Positions 12,371 through 25,203 of a stretch of 64,000 nt of DNA are shown piece by piece. The notes below the pieces were generated by a model. The model made no database searches. It was given only the letters and a program-made list of their open reading frames with translations, and had not been told where the DNA came from. The translations under genes and the position numbers were made by a program. Each line of letters begins with the position of its first letter. Position 1 is the first letter of the stretch. The stretch covers positions 186,001-250,000 of the forward strand of contig VXBP01000402.1 of assembly GCA_013400115.1 (NCBI GenBank), written 5' to 3'. This DNA comes from Rhinopomastus cyanomelas. Its lineage: Eukaryota > Chordata > Aves > Bucerotiformes > Rhinopomastidae.

Positions 12371-14009
12371 AAGAACACTTGGAGCCTGAAAAATTACATT
12401 TTTCCTCCCCTGCACCTCCCCAAAGGCCCCTTTGCACTTCTGAGGAGACCTCCATTTAAATGAAAATCTGTTGCCCAGTCTAAATAACAAGGAACTCTGT
12501 AATGATAATTTAAAGAACACACTTGCACTTTGTGCTTGGGAATGGAACGATTTGCTTTAAGGTGCTGTAAAACCTTCCTTTTAACTTCTCTGGCCAGTGT
12601 TCTTTGCTTATTACTAGGGTTTTTTTTTCCCCCAAGTGAATAGGATCTCCCTGTTGCCTGCTCAGCAACCTGTATTCCCCACAGTCGGTACTTGGAAAAC
12701 CACAGGTTCTCCCAGGTTGCTACCTGTGGATTTTGCTTGCTTGAAGCTGGACAGTGCATTCAGAAGTTAAGATACTTACATAACAGATGCACACCTTTGT
12801 TTCACACATCTCACTTCTCTCATATTCCCCTCTGTGATGATTTAATTTGTGTGGTTTGTGCAGCTCACTCTCAAGGTCCTGTGCAGGGTAGCTCACAGGT
12901 TGCCTTTCAGGAGAAGGTCCTGTGCCAGCTCACAAGGATCAGCATCCAGGCTTGTAAATGGTACACAGAAGAGCAATGACTCCATTCAGGTGAATTACAT
13001 TTTAAATTTGATTATGAATGGCATCTTTGAGGCAGCCTATTCATCATCTGACATTCTGTGTGGGTCTCAGTGTCTTGAAGCTTCATAAAGGTAATTAATT
13101 AAACAGCTTTAGCCAGACTAGGAGGTGACTCAGAGAACCTTTGAAAGCCAGTGGCTGGCACTCACTGCTGGCTATAGCACTGCTTTATAGCTTCAGGCTG
13201 CAGCATACTGGCAAGGTGTTTGTCCTTTTGGTGCTCAGCTTAGCCAGCGGTGTCATGGCTATACCAGTATTTACCTGCCTTCTCACCCTTTTGGTGGGCT
13301 GACTAGCAACATGTTTTCAATCTTTGCATGAAAGGTTCCACATTAATCCATGCCACAATTTGCTTTGTTTGCTTCTACCATTAAAATTACTTGTTTCCCC
13401 CAAAGATCTGCCATCTGTCACTATTCACCTTTTACATTTTTATGCTCCACAGCTGAGCAAACACCAATGCCTGAATAATCCTATTTCCCATTATCTGCCC
13501 TTGGAAGTGCTGTGAGGTCGGGGCAGTTGTGAAATCTCATGCCTGGTGGGATACCGAGACCCCAGGGCTCACCCTGCAGCCTTGTCCTCACTGTGACTAC
13601 TAATAACATTCTGAGTTTTTTCATTTTAAGTGTTGCCCAGTATTAAAAACCACCAACAATCTAGTTCTGTTTTCCCCACATGATCTGCAGCAAGTAACGT
13701 AGAACTGAAATCTAAGAGGGAGACGCAATGAGAAGAGGCATTGCCTGAGCAAATGAGTGCAGATAAGAGGAACTGCTCTGTGCTCTCTGTATGGGTGATG
13801 ATATTGCAGTATCTTCTGGTACCTTTGTCTGCATTTGACAAAGAGGCAGACCCTGGGTGATGGCCAGGATGTACAGCTCTGAGACATGAGCCACCAAGTG
13901 GCTGGTTGCAAATGGTTTTTGTGTTTTCATAATCTTTATGAGTAATATCCTGTCAAAGTCTCATCAAAAGTTATTAGTCCCTCCATAAACTGGTACTTCA
14001 ATATGTAAA

Positions 14010-14160
14010 CTTGCCTTGTAATTAATTTTATGAGCTATGCCCCTGGCACCATGGAGCTCTTATTTCATTTTAGGAGCATAATTGATTAGGCTTCCTGTAG
14101 CTATGAGGTAGACCAAGGATGTTGCCACCAAACAAGGAGTAATTTGTGACAGCTCATTTG
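14010..14160. promoter_or_regulatory. Candidate conserved noncoding element
   Basis: Contains TAATTAAT at 14019-14026 and further homeodomain-like cores (ataattgattagg) within non-repetitive sequence. A MEF2-type site (ttaaaaatag, 14721-14730) lies farther right. Regulatory function is a guess from motif content. Confidence 0.22.
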
Positions 14161-16456
14161 TGAGGAGCTATCTACTGTTTCCCAGCGTTGAGCAGACATA
14201 AGGCAAAGTACAGTATTTTGTATTTCTACAGCTGTGCCCCACTTGAAGGTAAAAAAACAAATGTAACAACAAAGAGAGTACCTAATTATACAGACAAATT
14301 AGTAAGGTTAATCTATATGTATTTGCACAGCAGCTTTTATTCTCCACCATACAGTTTTTTCCTTCTCCACTGAATTCCTTGGAAGATGTTTGCCTTACTG
14401 TAGCATCAGATGACATTCCCATTTGAGCATCTAGATTTTGCATTGCTAGAATTCCCCTCTGTTTCTCTACTTTCTGCAACTGCTATGGGCACAACAAATA
14501 TCTCTCTGTCAAAAGCCTTTTAGCCTTTAAAGAGTCCATCGTGATGCCAATGGTTTAGTAATAGGATTTCCCTTCTTTTCTCTCCTTGTTTAATATTTCA
14601 GTGAATGTTACCTGAGAGAAATACGTTGGATGCTCGGGCAGTATTAGCTTAATTTATTGCTAGCATGAGTGAGCCAGTATTTCCCGTGGATAAGGTCACA
14701 GGGGCTTTCTTTTCTATTAATTAAAAATAGGCTTATATAGGACAATGTGTGTAAGTGATAAAGACAGAAGGTGTATTTGTGTGGCCATAAAGAAATGAGA
14801 TGATTCATAGGCCACCAATCATAGCTGGAATCTCACCTTGACACTGGCAACAGAAGCAGAAAAGAAAATAAAAGTTGTATTTTATTCTTTCTATCTCCTG
14901 CTTATGCTAGCCAGAGAGGTAAGCTGAAAGTCCAGGAACAGCAAGTCTTAGGTTGCTGCAGCTCCTTAAAGACCTTGAATCTTGCAAATGCAATGTGGAA
15001 TCTAAAAGTGTCTGGTGCATGCTGCCTCTCCAGGGGAAGCTATATATGGCTGAATTCAATAGGAGATCTGCCTGAACTGAAAAGAAAGCAAAACCTCAAA
15101 CCTGGATGGTTTAAAAATGAAACTAAGAGAATTTCAAAGGGAAAGTCAGAAGAAATAAGAAATGCCTCCCTCCAAAACTGCAGCGGAATGATAAATTACT
15201 TTTGCTTTTCCAAAGCCAAACTAGAAAACCTCTGCTCACCTCTATTATCTACTTCTGGTCTCTGAAGATACATTACCATATTAATTCATTGTGTTATACA
15301 ATATGACCATACAATTTGAGCAGCTAAATGAGTTTACCTCATGCCCTCTTAATAGCATTTTCTCCTAATGCTAACTTTAAGTGATACATTTTAGGGGATA
15401 TTTGAAGCAGAATGCATCATAAACATTTATTTAAACTCAATTTTGTTTACAAATTATGACTTATCCCTTCCTGATGAACCAAGTATAGAAAAACCACAGT
15501 GTCTCTCTGTGGATGAAATATCTCCCAGCCTTGGGACTGCTGCCATTTCCCAACTAATGTGAGGTTTTACTGGGGCAAAATTGTAACTGCGATGTCTTAG
15601 GAGGTCAAGAAGGACTATTTGTGAAAAATTCAACCATAGCATCACGAAGCAAATGGCATGCATGATGAATTAGGATGGTTACATAAGCAGCCCAGCAGAA
15701 TGGGTGGCATAGTGCCATGCCACACATCACATCCAGCATGTGCCAGGCTTGTCAAATGACTGCATCAGGAGTCCAGCAGGTTGCTGGACATTGGGCTTTG
15801 GCCAAAACCCAGCCTGCCGTGCAAAACTTCAGGCAGTGTTTCCCAGACATTGAGACTGTGGGAAAGAGGATAAAAAATGGATCAACTAAATTTTTAGACA
15901 GCATGGTTCCTATTGGTACAGGAATTTTGTGCCCTGTGGCTGTGGTACCAGCAGGGACCCTCCACACATCCACTGGCTGCAGTGTATTTATTTTCTACAT
16001 TCGTATGTATTTCTGTGTGCACATAAATGCAAACAGATCATGCCTCCAAGAAGCCTAGAAACAGAAGTAGCAACCTGACCTATGTTCCCTCCCAGAATCA
16101 CCTAGGGATCATCCATGGGAGAAACAGCAGCAATACCATACAGTCCATGTACATGATTTTTAGTACAAACACTTTGCAGAGAACCTGAAAATCACTCATC
16201 AAGTGTAGTGATGATCAACAAATTCTCGCTATTAGAAATAAAAGAACAGTTTGACCTCCTCCGTGAGCAGGAGAAGGCTAGAGCTGTGCATTCAGTGGAA
16301 GGGCTCTTGTGTGTGAAGTTAGGCACCTGTGTAAAGTTTGCAGGCCTGTTTACATCTGAAATTATCCTTTTGTCCAGGAATTATTGAAAATCAAATATCC
16401 TGGACAGAACTACTGCATTGTTTCCAAAACCAAATAATAGATTCTAGAAATGTATT

Positions 16457-16868
16457 TACAGAATCACAGAACATTAGGGATTGGAAGAGACCTTGAAAGA
16501 TCATCCAGTCCAATCCCCCTGCCACAGCAAGATCACCTAGACTAAGTCACACAAAAACACATCCAGGTGGGTTTTAAATGTCTCCACAGAAGGAGACTCC
16601 TTAACCCCCCTGGGCAGCCCACTCCTGTGCGCTGTCACCCTCACTGTGAAGAAGTTCCTTCTCATATTTATCTGGAACCTCCTCTGTTCCAGCTTGCACC
16701 CACTACCCTTTATCTTATCATTAGATGGCACTGAGTAGAGCCTGACTCCATCCTCCTGACACCCACCCTTCACATATTTACAAACATTAATGAAGTCACC
16801 CCTTAGTCTCCGTTTCTCCAAGCTAAAGAGACCAAGGTCTCTCAGCCTTTCCTCATCAGGGAGGTTGT
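16457..16868 (-). mobile_element. CR1 LINE 3' fragment with readable ORF2 C-terminus
   Basis: The longest CR1 copy in the window, about 410 bp. From the tail 'acagaatcacagaac' it runs into the last part of ORF2, the CR1 reverse-transcriptase polyprotein. On the minus strand the frame is open from about 16857 to 16537 with no stop or frameshift. Visible blocks in order are LGLFSLEKRRLRGD, INVCKYVKGGCQEDG, NMRRNFFTVRV and ESPSVETFKTHLDVFL. This is only the C-terminal end; the endonuclease and catalytic RT domains are absent, so the copy is dead on arrival. Confidence 0.95.
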
Positions 16869-17789
16869 CTGTTTCATGTTCTTAAAATCCAACAGAGAGG
16901 CCAACCCGCCTCTTTGGGTTGTCTGGCTGGATTGTTTACCTCCCTTGGCTTTTGGCTTTTTGAAAAACATTCAACTATTAGCTATTTACTGTGACTGATA
17001 GAAACAGCATTAACTTACTGCCAATGGGTAAACAGTTTCTATTTGACCTTCCGATATGTACTAACTACCTTTCAACTTTAAAGAGAATTTCATCTCATCT
17101 TTGTGGCATTGATGTAAATTAGTAAATAGAAAATATCTTCATTTGATGTTTTCCACTGCAAGTACATGATCAGCAGAGTCTTGCATTCAGTGATTTAATT
17201 TAATAGGTTTATCCCTGTGCTAGATACAGTCATCTAAACTGACCTTGCTCTATTTGAATTATTGCTCAGATTTGCACAAGTACAAATGACCTAATCTTCC
17301 AATATATGTTTTCTGATAGACATAAGCAAACAGTCTGAAGAAGCAATTATGTAAAAGAAATGCTTTTAGGCAACAAATGGGTCTATAAATAAACGAGTGC
17401 TTCCTAATCACAGGCTAAGAAAGTGTGCCATTTTTCCTTTTCTAATAAAAAAAAAGAGTGAAATTCCATGAATTTTAATGTTCCTGAAAATGAGGGGCCA
17501 AGAGTACTTTGAGAATTTGAGCATAGTGAAAGCAAAAGCTTTTTGCCAAAGTTCAGCCAGCATAGCTGTGTCTGACTGGCACCACCTCTGGCTTTCCAGG
17601 CCTGCACAGATCAGTGAGAAGGTGTATAGGGGAAAATGGCCATTTTAAAATTTGTAGAAGTCCATTCTTTTCTCCAGTGAAAGGCCATGGAAGAGCTTTC
17701 TGCTTTCTGCTTTATCTTTTATAATTTTTCCATTGCCACCCTGGTATCTCATTATTTGTTTGGATATGGAGACCTTTTCCTAAATAAAC
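16869..17789. other. Unique DNA between CR1 copies
   Basis: About 920 bp without a recognised feature. A run of nine A's lies near 17447. The minus-strand 67-codon frame (17404-17607) has no recognisable product. Confidence 0.55.
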
Positions 17790-17990
17790 CACAGAATCAC
17801 AGAACAGTAGGGACTGGAAGGGACCTCAAAAGATCATCTAGTGCAATTCCCCCTGCCACAGCAGCATCACCTAGATCCAGTCACACAAGAATATGTCCAG
17901 GTGCTGTCCCTGGGCAGCCCATTGCCGTGCTCCATCAGCCTCACTGTGAAGAAGTTCCTTCTGATATTGATGTGGAACTTCCTGTGTTCC
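17790..17990 (-). mobile_element. CR1 LINE 3' fragment with internal deletion
   Basis: The tail 'cacagaatcacagaacag' and the block 'gatcatctagtgcaatt' are present. After 'tatgtccaggt' the sequence jumps to 'gctgtccctgggcagccc', skipping the roughly 40-bp 'gggttttaaatgtctcc...agactccacaac' block found in sister copies. It then continues to 'gaagttccttctgatatt' and 'cttcctgtgttcca'. The deletion may predate or postdate insertion. Confidence 0.92.
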
Positions 17991-18178
17991 ACATCGATAC
18001 AGAGTCGAAAGGGGAACTTATCCCTTGGTGTTTGGGGAAAAATTTATCTTTAAGAGTTGGAAAGGAATTACTCTGACCTGCACCACATCGTGTCAGTGGG
18101 CATGAGAAGAAAAGCAATAAGCTAAGCTTGGTGCTGGAGAGATCAGTGTAGACAAATTATTTTCTCAATGTGAATAAA
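17991..18178. other. Short unique spacer
   Basis: About 190 bp between two minus-strand CR1 fragments. Nothing recognisable. Confidence 0.55.
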
Positions 18179-18250
18179 TCATAGAATCGTAGAATCGTAA
18201 GGGATTGGAAGGGACCTTGAAAGATCATCTAGTGCAATCCCCCTGCTAAA
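18179..18250 (-). mobile_element. CR1 LINE 3' tail, about 70 bp
   Basis: 'tcatagaatcgtagaatcgt' followed by 'aagggattggaagggacc' and 'gatcatctagtgcaatcccc'. It ends after 'cctgctaaagat'. Heavily 5'-truncated. Confidence 0.9.
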
Positions 18251-19071
18251 GATGATGAACAGTTACACAGTTGTACATTGGTATGAGCAGAGACTCAAGA
18301 CTAGGAAGAAGTAGTTGGGTGAAAAGGCAAAAGTCACTTGACATGAGAAGCAGAAATTATACTGCTAAAGAAAGTGAGGAAGAGCATCATGACAGAAATA
18401 AAGGCAAGTGAGGGATATTCATCTATGGAAAGAAGACAGAGACATGCATTCTTCCCCAACCTTCTGATAGGCCCCTTTCAGGTATTGAGTCTTCACCTCT
18501 TCAGACTCAACAACTAGCTCTTTAGATACCTAGAAACAAAGCTGTCTTTTCATATGCACCTTAGTGTTCTTCCAATGTTTGGAGGTTAGTACAACCCCTA
18601 TGATAAGACACCAGAATACAATGTTTACAGCTTCATCATGCTGCTGCTGCTATAGGGGAAGTGCAAAAGGAGATATCCAGATCCTAAGTAACTCATTTTG
18701 TGTATAAGAAAGTCAAGTCTCTATAAGGATTAGGAATGTCAGCATGGTGTCACCTCAGAGGGCGGGCAGGTCCTTCTCAGTGGCACCACAGTCCCAATGG
18801 AAGGAGCAGACGTGTTTGTCACATCTCCTACTGCCTACACAACATGAGCAGAAGTAGAGCTTTGATGATGGTCATTTATGTTGCTCATGGCAATGTCTTC
18901 CAGCTTTAATGCTTAAGGTACGGGGAACAAAGGAAGTGGCCCTGAAGAAACAAGTGCCTTTTAGGTGCACAAATAAGGCAGTTATTTACAAATCCCTCCC
19001 TGGTAAGGGAGACGAAAAAAGTGGTAGGCACAGTAGAGGCAACATATTAAGTAAATGTTTAAGCTTAGCCT
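18251..19071. other. Unique DNA between CR1 copies
   Basis: About 820 bp with no feature recognised. The left part of the plus-strand frame 18909-19133 is ordinary sequence; only its last residues are CR1-derived. Confidence 0.55.
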
Positions 19072-19303
19072 TTAGGATGTTCCACACAAATATGAGAAGG
19101 AACTTCTCCTCAGTGAGGCAGACAGAGCACTGAACCGGGCTGCCCAGGGAGATTGTAGAGTCTCCTTCTCTGGATACATTTAAAACCTGCCTGGACGTGT
19201 TCCTGTGTGACTTGGTCTAGATGGTCCTGCTGTGGCAGGGGGATTGGACTGGATGATCTTTTGAGGTCCCTTCCAATCCCTAATATTCTGTGATTCTCTG
19301 ATG
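19072..19303 (+). mobile_element. CR1 LINE 3' fragment
   Basis: Plus-strand copy. It reads 'aatatgagaaggaacttctc', then 'agagcactga' with an in-frame TGA, 'gctgcccaggga', 'agtctccttctctgga', 'ttggtctagatggtcctgct', 'gaggtcccttccaatccc' and the tail 'attctgtgattctctgat'. It belongs to the common group. It lies inverted relative to the three minus-strand copies 0.8-2.6 kb to its left. Confidence 0.95.
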
Positions 19304-21226
19304 TGCTCTGACCTTTCTGAAAGAAGTGTACTTGTACCTTAGAGATAGAAAAAGTTAAATGTTGAAAATGTACAGGAGAGGCACAACATTCACTTCTATG
19401 TTAGATGCTTGCTCATTTCCTGACTTCTTGGGTTCCTCAAATACCTCTTCTTTGCATACTTTGGACCATGGAAGATATTTCCATGGTGACAAATAGATGT
19501 TCTATTTATTTACGGGGCAGTGAGGAATGACAACATCAGCAAATGACATACCTGTTCCTTCTTTTTTTTCCAAGGCAGATGTGTTTTAGTTAATGAAACT
19601 GGCAGCAGCAGCAGTTATTCAGCTGCCCTCTTCAGTCGTGCTTTGAATGTCCACAGAAGTGGACAGCAGTTACTATGGCTGTGTGATTCCCTGATGAGCC
19701 TTCTGAAGCCTTTTGCTCAGTACAATACGCACATAGTTTCTTGTGAACTGCACTGCCTGTGAAGTGTCAAGGAGATTGCAGGCTTTATTCATGGGTGAGG
19801 ATCGAAATATTTCTTGCATTAGGTGCCTGGCCTTTTCCTCAACCCTCCCACACATCTGTTCCTTTTGACAGCTCTACTGCATTGTCTATAAATAATGATC
19901 TGAGAGCTAAAACTCTTGCAGCTGATACTGCTCTGGTAAAAATAAATAAATACACATTATTTTTGCAGTAGACTATGGAAAGCAGGAAAGAGGTCTTCAC
20001 AAGGAAGCTTCTGAAGGAAGAGACCAGGGTCTGAGAAAGAAACCGTTTCAGCAGATTGGTTAGTTCATGGATTTTATATTTGTTGAAACTTTTCTTGAGG
20101 TTCCAGAATATTTATTTGCTTTGAAACAGCCACAGACTGCTGCTGAAATCAATGAGCAATGAATTAAATGCCAGCCTGAACCCCTTTGCAGCCTCTCAGC
20201 GTTTCCCATCACCTCTGCCGAGTGACGTGTGGCCTGGTGGGAAAGTAGATGATAGATCCATTAATTGCTCCTTCCCACATGTATCTCTACAGCAAAATAG
20301 CAAACTTGACTCTTCTAACCCCAGACAGCTACAGTGCTGGTGCCCAGCTTCACCTTGTCACCCCTGTTCCTGTGGTGGGCAGCAAAGCAGGAACTAAGCT
20401 TCCCACTGGGATTCAGGAGGAGCACAAAATCGCTGCTAAGAGGTTTAAGCTTTCTCAGTTGATCCTTTCCTTGCTCCTACCTTATTGCTTGAACCTGAGC
20501 TGGCTGGGATCTGGCTGCCTGTCAGAACACTGGAACCAGCAAGACAAACTGTTGCATGCAGTGTTAACAAGCTGGTGGAAGAAGCTGTTGATAGCAGTGA
20601 CAGACTGGATACAAGTTTCAGTGGTTGACTTAAACTTTCCAGAGCAGTACCAGGGTTAACTTCGACTGTTTTGCCTCTCCTTACACAACCTCGGTCCAGA
20701 AAGTGCTGCAACATCTCAAATTTTTGTTGCTGGATGACTACTGAAACATGAAGATCGAGGGGAAGAGTTACATAAAAACTAAATGAATGTATGGCTGGAG
20801 CTAAAAATGACACCCACTCTTCCAAAAAGACCAACCCAAACAAACAGACCTTCTGGAGCAGGAGCCACAGCACACTGGTTTAGGATGGGATACCGCTCAT
20901 TTTTTCACAGGAGCTAGTATGGGGTGATGTTACGGATTTGCAATTACAAGGAATGTTGGTAACACAGGGCTGTTTTGGCTGTTGCAGAGCAACCAGCAAG
21001 TAGGCTGTGGGTGTGTGAGAATTTGAGAGGGCACATGGCCAGGAGAGCTGGCCTGACTGGCCACAGGGATATCCCATACCCCATGATCTTGTGCTCATCA
21101 ATAATAGTTGGGGTGGGGCGATGCACTGGCAGATGCACTAAAACAGTACCTGCTTGTTTCATTGACTCAGCTGATTTTTTCGACTGAAGTAGAATCTACT
21201 CAAAGGACACACAAGTCTACAGCAGT
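19304..21226. other. Unique DNA, no gene seen
   Basis: About 1.9 kb. The two longest frames (20249-20659 plus, 136 codons; 20445-20873 minus, 142 codons) overlap on opposite strands and show no domain; at most one could be coding and neither looks it. Confidence 0.55.
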
Positions 21227-21333
21227 TCACAGAATCATAGAACGTTAGGGATTGGAAGGGACCTTGAGAGATCATCTTGTCCAGTCTCCCTGGCACAACA
21301 GGATCACCTAGACCAAGTTGTGTTGAAACACAG
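21227..21333 (-). mobile_element. CR1 LINE 3' fragment, about 105 bp
   Basis: 'tcacagaatcatagaacgtt' then 'agggattggaagggacc', 'gatcatcttgtccagtct' and 'ggatcacctagaccaagtt'. The match fades at about 21333. Confidence 0.92.
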
Positions 21334-23953
21334 TCAGCAATTTCAAGAGCTTGTGTAGTCTGACACACATGTGTGTATATGTAGCTATGCAGCGTTGTGT
21401 GCAAGCACAGAGCGAGGCAGAGCTTGGCTTCCTCTATAACTGAGTACAGACTCGGTGCTTTGTTACAGCTGGGGGAAGTTTTATGCTTGAGCTTCACGTT
21501 GGTTTGGTTTTTTTCCCAATGTTCTGTGTAATCTCCTCACATTTCTTCATGCACTCATCTACCCACCGGACCTTGGATCCTGGATCAGGGTGTGCTGCTT
21601 CCTCTCCAATTTGCATCATGTTAACACAGAAAATGTTAAATACAAACATAGGCCTGTTTTCAGGGCAGAGCAAAGACACAGTAACCCAGGTCATGCTCTG
21701 TTCCCAACTGCCAGTGTATTTAATTATGGCGCTTTGATGCTTACATCTTGAAAATAAATTGGGTGGACTCTTTTCCTCCCTTCCTCTCTGTTAGGTCAGG
21801 TTCACCTAAAGCTGGCAAATCTCTGCAGTCAAAGGAATGTAAAACAAAACTCACATTATTGCATGAAAAAACCCCAACAACGGAGTCCCATTCACATCAG
21901 CTCCTTCAAAACTGTATTTATGTGTTTTTAGCAAGGAAGTCTTCAGACTAATGTCAGTCAGATGGATCCCTGGGATAGCTATTACATTCTCCCTGTCATG
22001 GGATCAGAAGAGTCTGTGTAGTTGCCTTTGGCCCTGAGACAAAGAACTTGTGGCATGATATCAAGAAAAGGAGGAGAGAATAACAAGGAGTATGAAGAAA
22101 TTACTTTGGCCAAGCCAGAAAACGTGAAGTTGGAGCCAAGCCCAAGCCAGCCCTGAGACACAGTTTAAGCTTGTGAAAAGCCCTGGGGCAGCTGTCTGGT
22201 TGCTTGCTGTGGGTTGGCTGGTGTGCAGCAGTGCTGGACAGATGAAGACTGCATCCTCCCTCCAGCTCCCCCATTCCTGTCTGCCGTTGCTCAGGGTAGA
22301 GATGCCAGTCACAAGCCCCAAGCCAGACTGGAAGCCAACACGGGAAAAGAAAGCCATGCCGAAGAATTTATGGGGTATTTGATTGAATTTGAATTACTCT
22401 GACAGGTGATTGAGTTTTCAAGGTTCTCAGTGCCTTTGAAGGAAAAAAAGCAAGTCCCTGATTTTGGGGGGTGATGGACTGCTCTGGTCTTGACAAAGGG
22501 CAATGAGGCTTCTGAGGAGGAGGCTGACTGTGAATGGTGGGTGAGCTGGTAAGGGGAAGTTCTGATACAATCCTTCTCTGTGAAAGGCAACGCTGCCAGA
22601 CAACGAAGCTTTAGATCACATTATTACTCCCCACAGCACTGTCTATATTCTCTCACCAAAAAATGTGCCTTTGGGAGTTTGGGGACTACGTATTCCCACA
22701 TTTAGTGTTTTTTAACGGTCTGGTTCAAAGCCCTTGGAAGCCTTTGTTTGACTGCGTTGGTTGATGGTTCTAGCTCCCAGAGCCTTTTGTATCATTTTGA
22801 TCAAGAACTACATGATGCTGTAGCATAGCATCCTCACAGCATCCCTCTGAGGTTTGGCTTAACAAGGAAACTGCTCACTTTCTATTTTTATGCTGGAAAG
22901 GGAAAAAGATTCCTTCAAATCCAGGTTTTGTGGTCTCCATGTAAAATTAGGAAAAAAAACAGATTTGAAAAGATGATCCTCTTATTTCCCTCACTACAAA
23001 CCTACAAGACCATTCCTCTCTTTGATCCCCCCTTTTGGATGCTGGCAAGACCATCCTCAGCATAAAAAGAAAAAGCAGGGAGATGAGGTGGAGGTGGTTG
23101 TCACAACAGGAGGGAGGAGCAGAAGGCAGTCTGAGAATGGGCTGGCACTGAAGGACTAGCAGAATACCATGAAATGGACCTCACCACTGGTCAGTGGCGT
23201 CTTCGGACACAGAAGGAGATGTTTTAAGGAATAACTGGACTAGGCTTCTGAAACATACCTGTTTCCATCTGAGTAAAAATCTCAGTGTTCACCGTTGCAA
23301 AGATTTGTGTTTTATGACAGAAGATCTTTCTGGATGGCAGAATTAAGAAGGAGGAGCACTCAAGAAAGCCACTTGCCCTTACGAAGTGCCTAAGGCTTGT
23401 GGAGTCTGAGGAATCAGCGTTAACCTTTCTCTGTGACTGAGCTGTTGCACTTCTTGATCAACAGAGATTATGGTTTCAAATCCTTGCCATTTATTTAGAC
23501 TTACAACCAGGCAAGATGATGCCAAGCTAAACAGGTCAGGCTGTATATGAATTTTCTCACAAGACCAAATGAGACGGTGGAAAAAAAAGCTTTATAAAGT
23601 AAACAAGCTCTCCTTCACCTCTGCTTGGGTTCCTGCAGGCAAGACATAAGTCTTCTGTGTGTCTGGAATTTTCCTATTGCTGTGTATTCCCACTTTCAAA
23701 TTTGTCCAAACTAAATTATAGGAAGCAAAAAACCTTTAGCAGTGTGATGGATAGCACAAGCTGCAGTGAGAGAATCCTGCAGGAGGTTGCCATTTGTGTC
23801 GGATTGTGCAGGAAAATACATCTCTCCCCATAAGTCAGTTCTGTCTTTGTTAAAAAAAAAAGAGGTTTCTTCTTAATTTAAGTGGTCTAAGTTCTTGTAA
23901 AGGAAACCATTCAAGTTGGTAGGATTGGGCAAAATCACACTCTCCCACAGCCT
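21334..23953. other. Unique DNA, no gene seen
   Basis: About 2.6 kb. A poly-A run is at 23852-23861. Paired open frames on both strands around 21483-21737 and 22061-22590 mirror each other and have no recognisable product. Confidence 0.55.
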
Positions 23954-24325
23954 ATAGAACTGGAGTTGTTTATTTGGAAAAGACCTTTAAGGTCATCGAG
24001 TCCAACCATTAACCTAACTGTACCAAGCCCAGCACTAAACCATGGCCTTAAGCACCATATCCACAAGACATTTAAACACGTCCAGAGATGGCGATTCAAC
24101 TACTTCCCTAGGCAGTCTGTTCCAATGCTTGATGCTCCTTTCCATGAAGATTTTTTCCCTAATGCCCAGTCTGAAACTTCCCTGGCACAATTTGAGGCCA
24201 TTCCCTCTTGTCTTACTGCTTGTTACTTGTGAGAAGACCAATACCTACCTCTCCACAACCTCCTGTCAGGTAGTTGTAGACCTCTACATCCAATGTAGAA
24301 ATAAGAGTCTTCCTAGTCTTCCTTT
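23954..24325 (-). mobile_element. CR1 LINE 3' fragment of a second subfamily
   Basis: Differs from the common copies. It reads 'ggtcatcgagtccaaccatt', 'agcactaaaccatggcc' and 'gacatttaaacacgtccag'. On the minus strand an uninterrupted frame (24035-24241) gives the ORF2 C-terminus, with blocks SFRLGIREKIF, HWNRLPREVVESPSLDVF and VDMVLKAMV. The octamer tail is missing or decayed, which suggests an older insertion. Confidence 0.9.
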
Positions 24326-25049
24326 ATTTATAGAAATGTATTTATTTAACTGTCTGTCACAGAAGTAGCCAGGTTGAGTTCTGATTGGGATTTGGCCCTT
24401 CTAATTTTCTCTCTTTGTAGGCTTGCCTTAGCTCAGTCTTCCCAGTGACTTTGGGAAGGAAACTACAAATAGCTGATTCAGTTTAAAGATGCCTTTTATT
24501 CTTTGCAGACGTCTGAAAGATGACCATCTGTTCCTATTCTCACATCATCACCTCATGACCTCCAGATTCTTACACTACTGGGTCTTCATTGGGAAAAATG
24601 GGCGTTTCAAGGTTCAAGATCCAAATGTGACTCCAGTTTCTTTGCTGACAGGATTTTTTCTTTCTAATAGGCTGATGAGAACAATCCTTCAAAAACCGTC
24701 TGTGTTAACAGAAGATTGTATGTGCTGTTAGATGGTTTCCTTTTACTTTGTAAACCTTTAGTAAAGGTGGTGCTGAAGAACCGATGAATTTCAGGGTTCC
24801 TCTTTCTCACTGTAATAGACTTCAAGTGTCATGCACTTCTGATAAACCCAGGCTGCGAGTCAGTGTAATATACATGATGTACAACCCTCACTTGTTACTG
24901 GAATTGCCCTTTGATGTGTTAGCAGACCTGTGACCCTTCTGAAAACATTCATTTGCACAGCAACTGCTGACACAGGCAGCCAACTGGAAGGGTCGAAGCG
25001 AACAACATTTTCATTACACATGATTGGTCTTAAAAACAGGAAGTTTGAT

Positions 25050-25115
25050 GGTAAATATGATAGTGATGTAGCGGTGGTAAACATGATAGTGATATAGTGA
25101 TGGCAAAAATGATAG
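25050..25115. repeat. 26-bp tandem repeat, about 2.5 copies
   Basis: Units at 25050-25075 and 25076-25101 share 'ggtaaayatgatagtgat', with a partial third unit 'ggcaaaaatgatag' at 25102-25115. The small size suggests a young or slowly evolving minisatellite seed. Confidence 0.85.
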
Positions 25116-25203
25116 CGTGCATGTACGTGAGTTTAGACCCTTCAAAAAACCAAAACAACAAGAGATCTGTCAAACAACTTTAAATTCATAAGCTTTTTCC
25201 AGA

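Larger units (their letters stand above)
11080..16456. other. Unique DNA with AT-rich enhancer-like stretches
   Basis: About 5.4 kb with no gene recognised. A short TG/CA inverted repeat (tatatgtg/cacatata) lies near 11430. Two AT-rich stretches with homeodomain-like sites are listed separately. Open frames at 12394-12759 minus, 13621-13911 minus and 15717-16058 plus overlap other frames and show no domain. Confidence 0.55.

Noticed and set aside
20249..20873. 136-codon plus and 142-codon minus open frames overlapping each other
   Set aside because: Mirror frames on opposite strands with no domain; consistent with chance.
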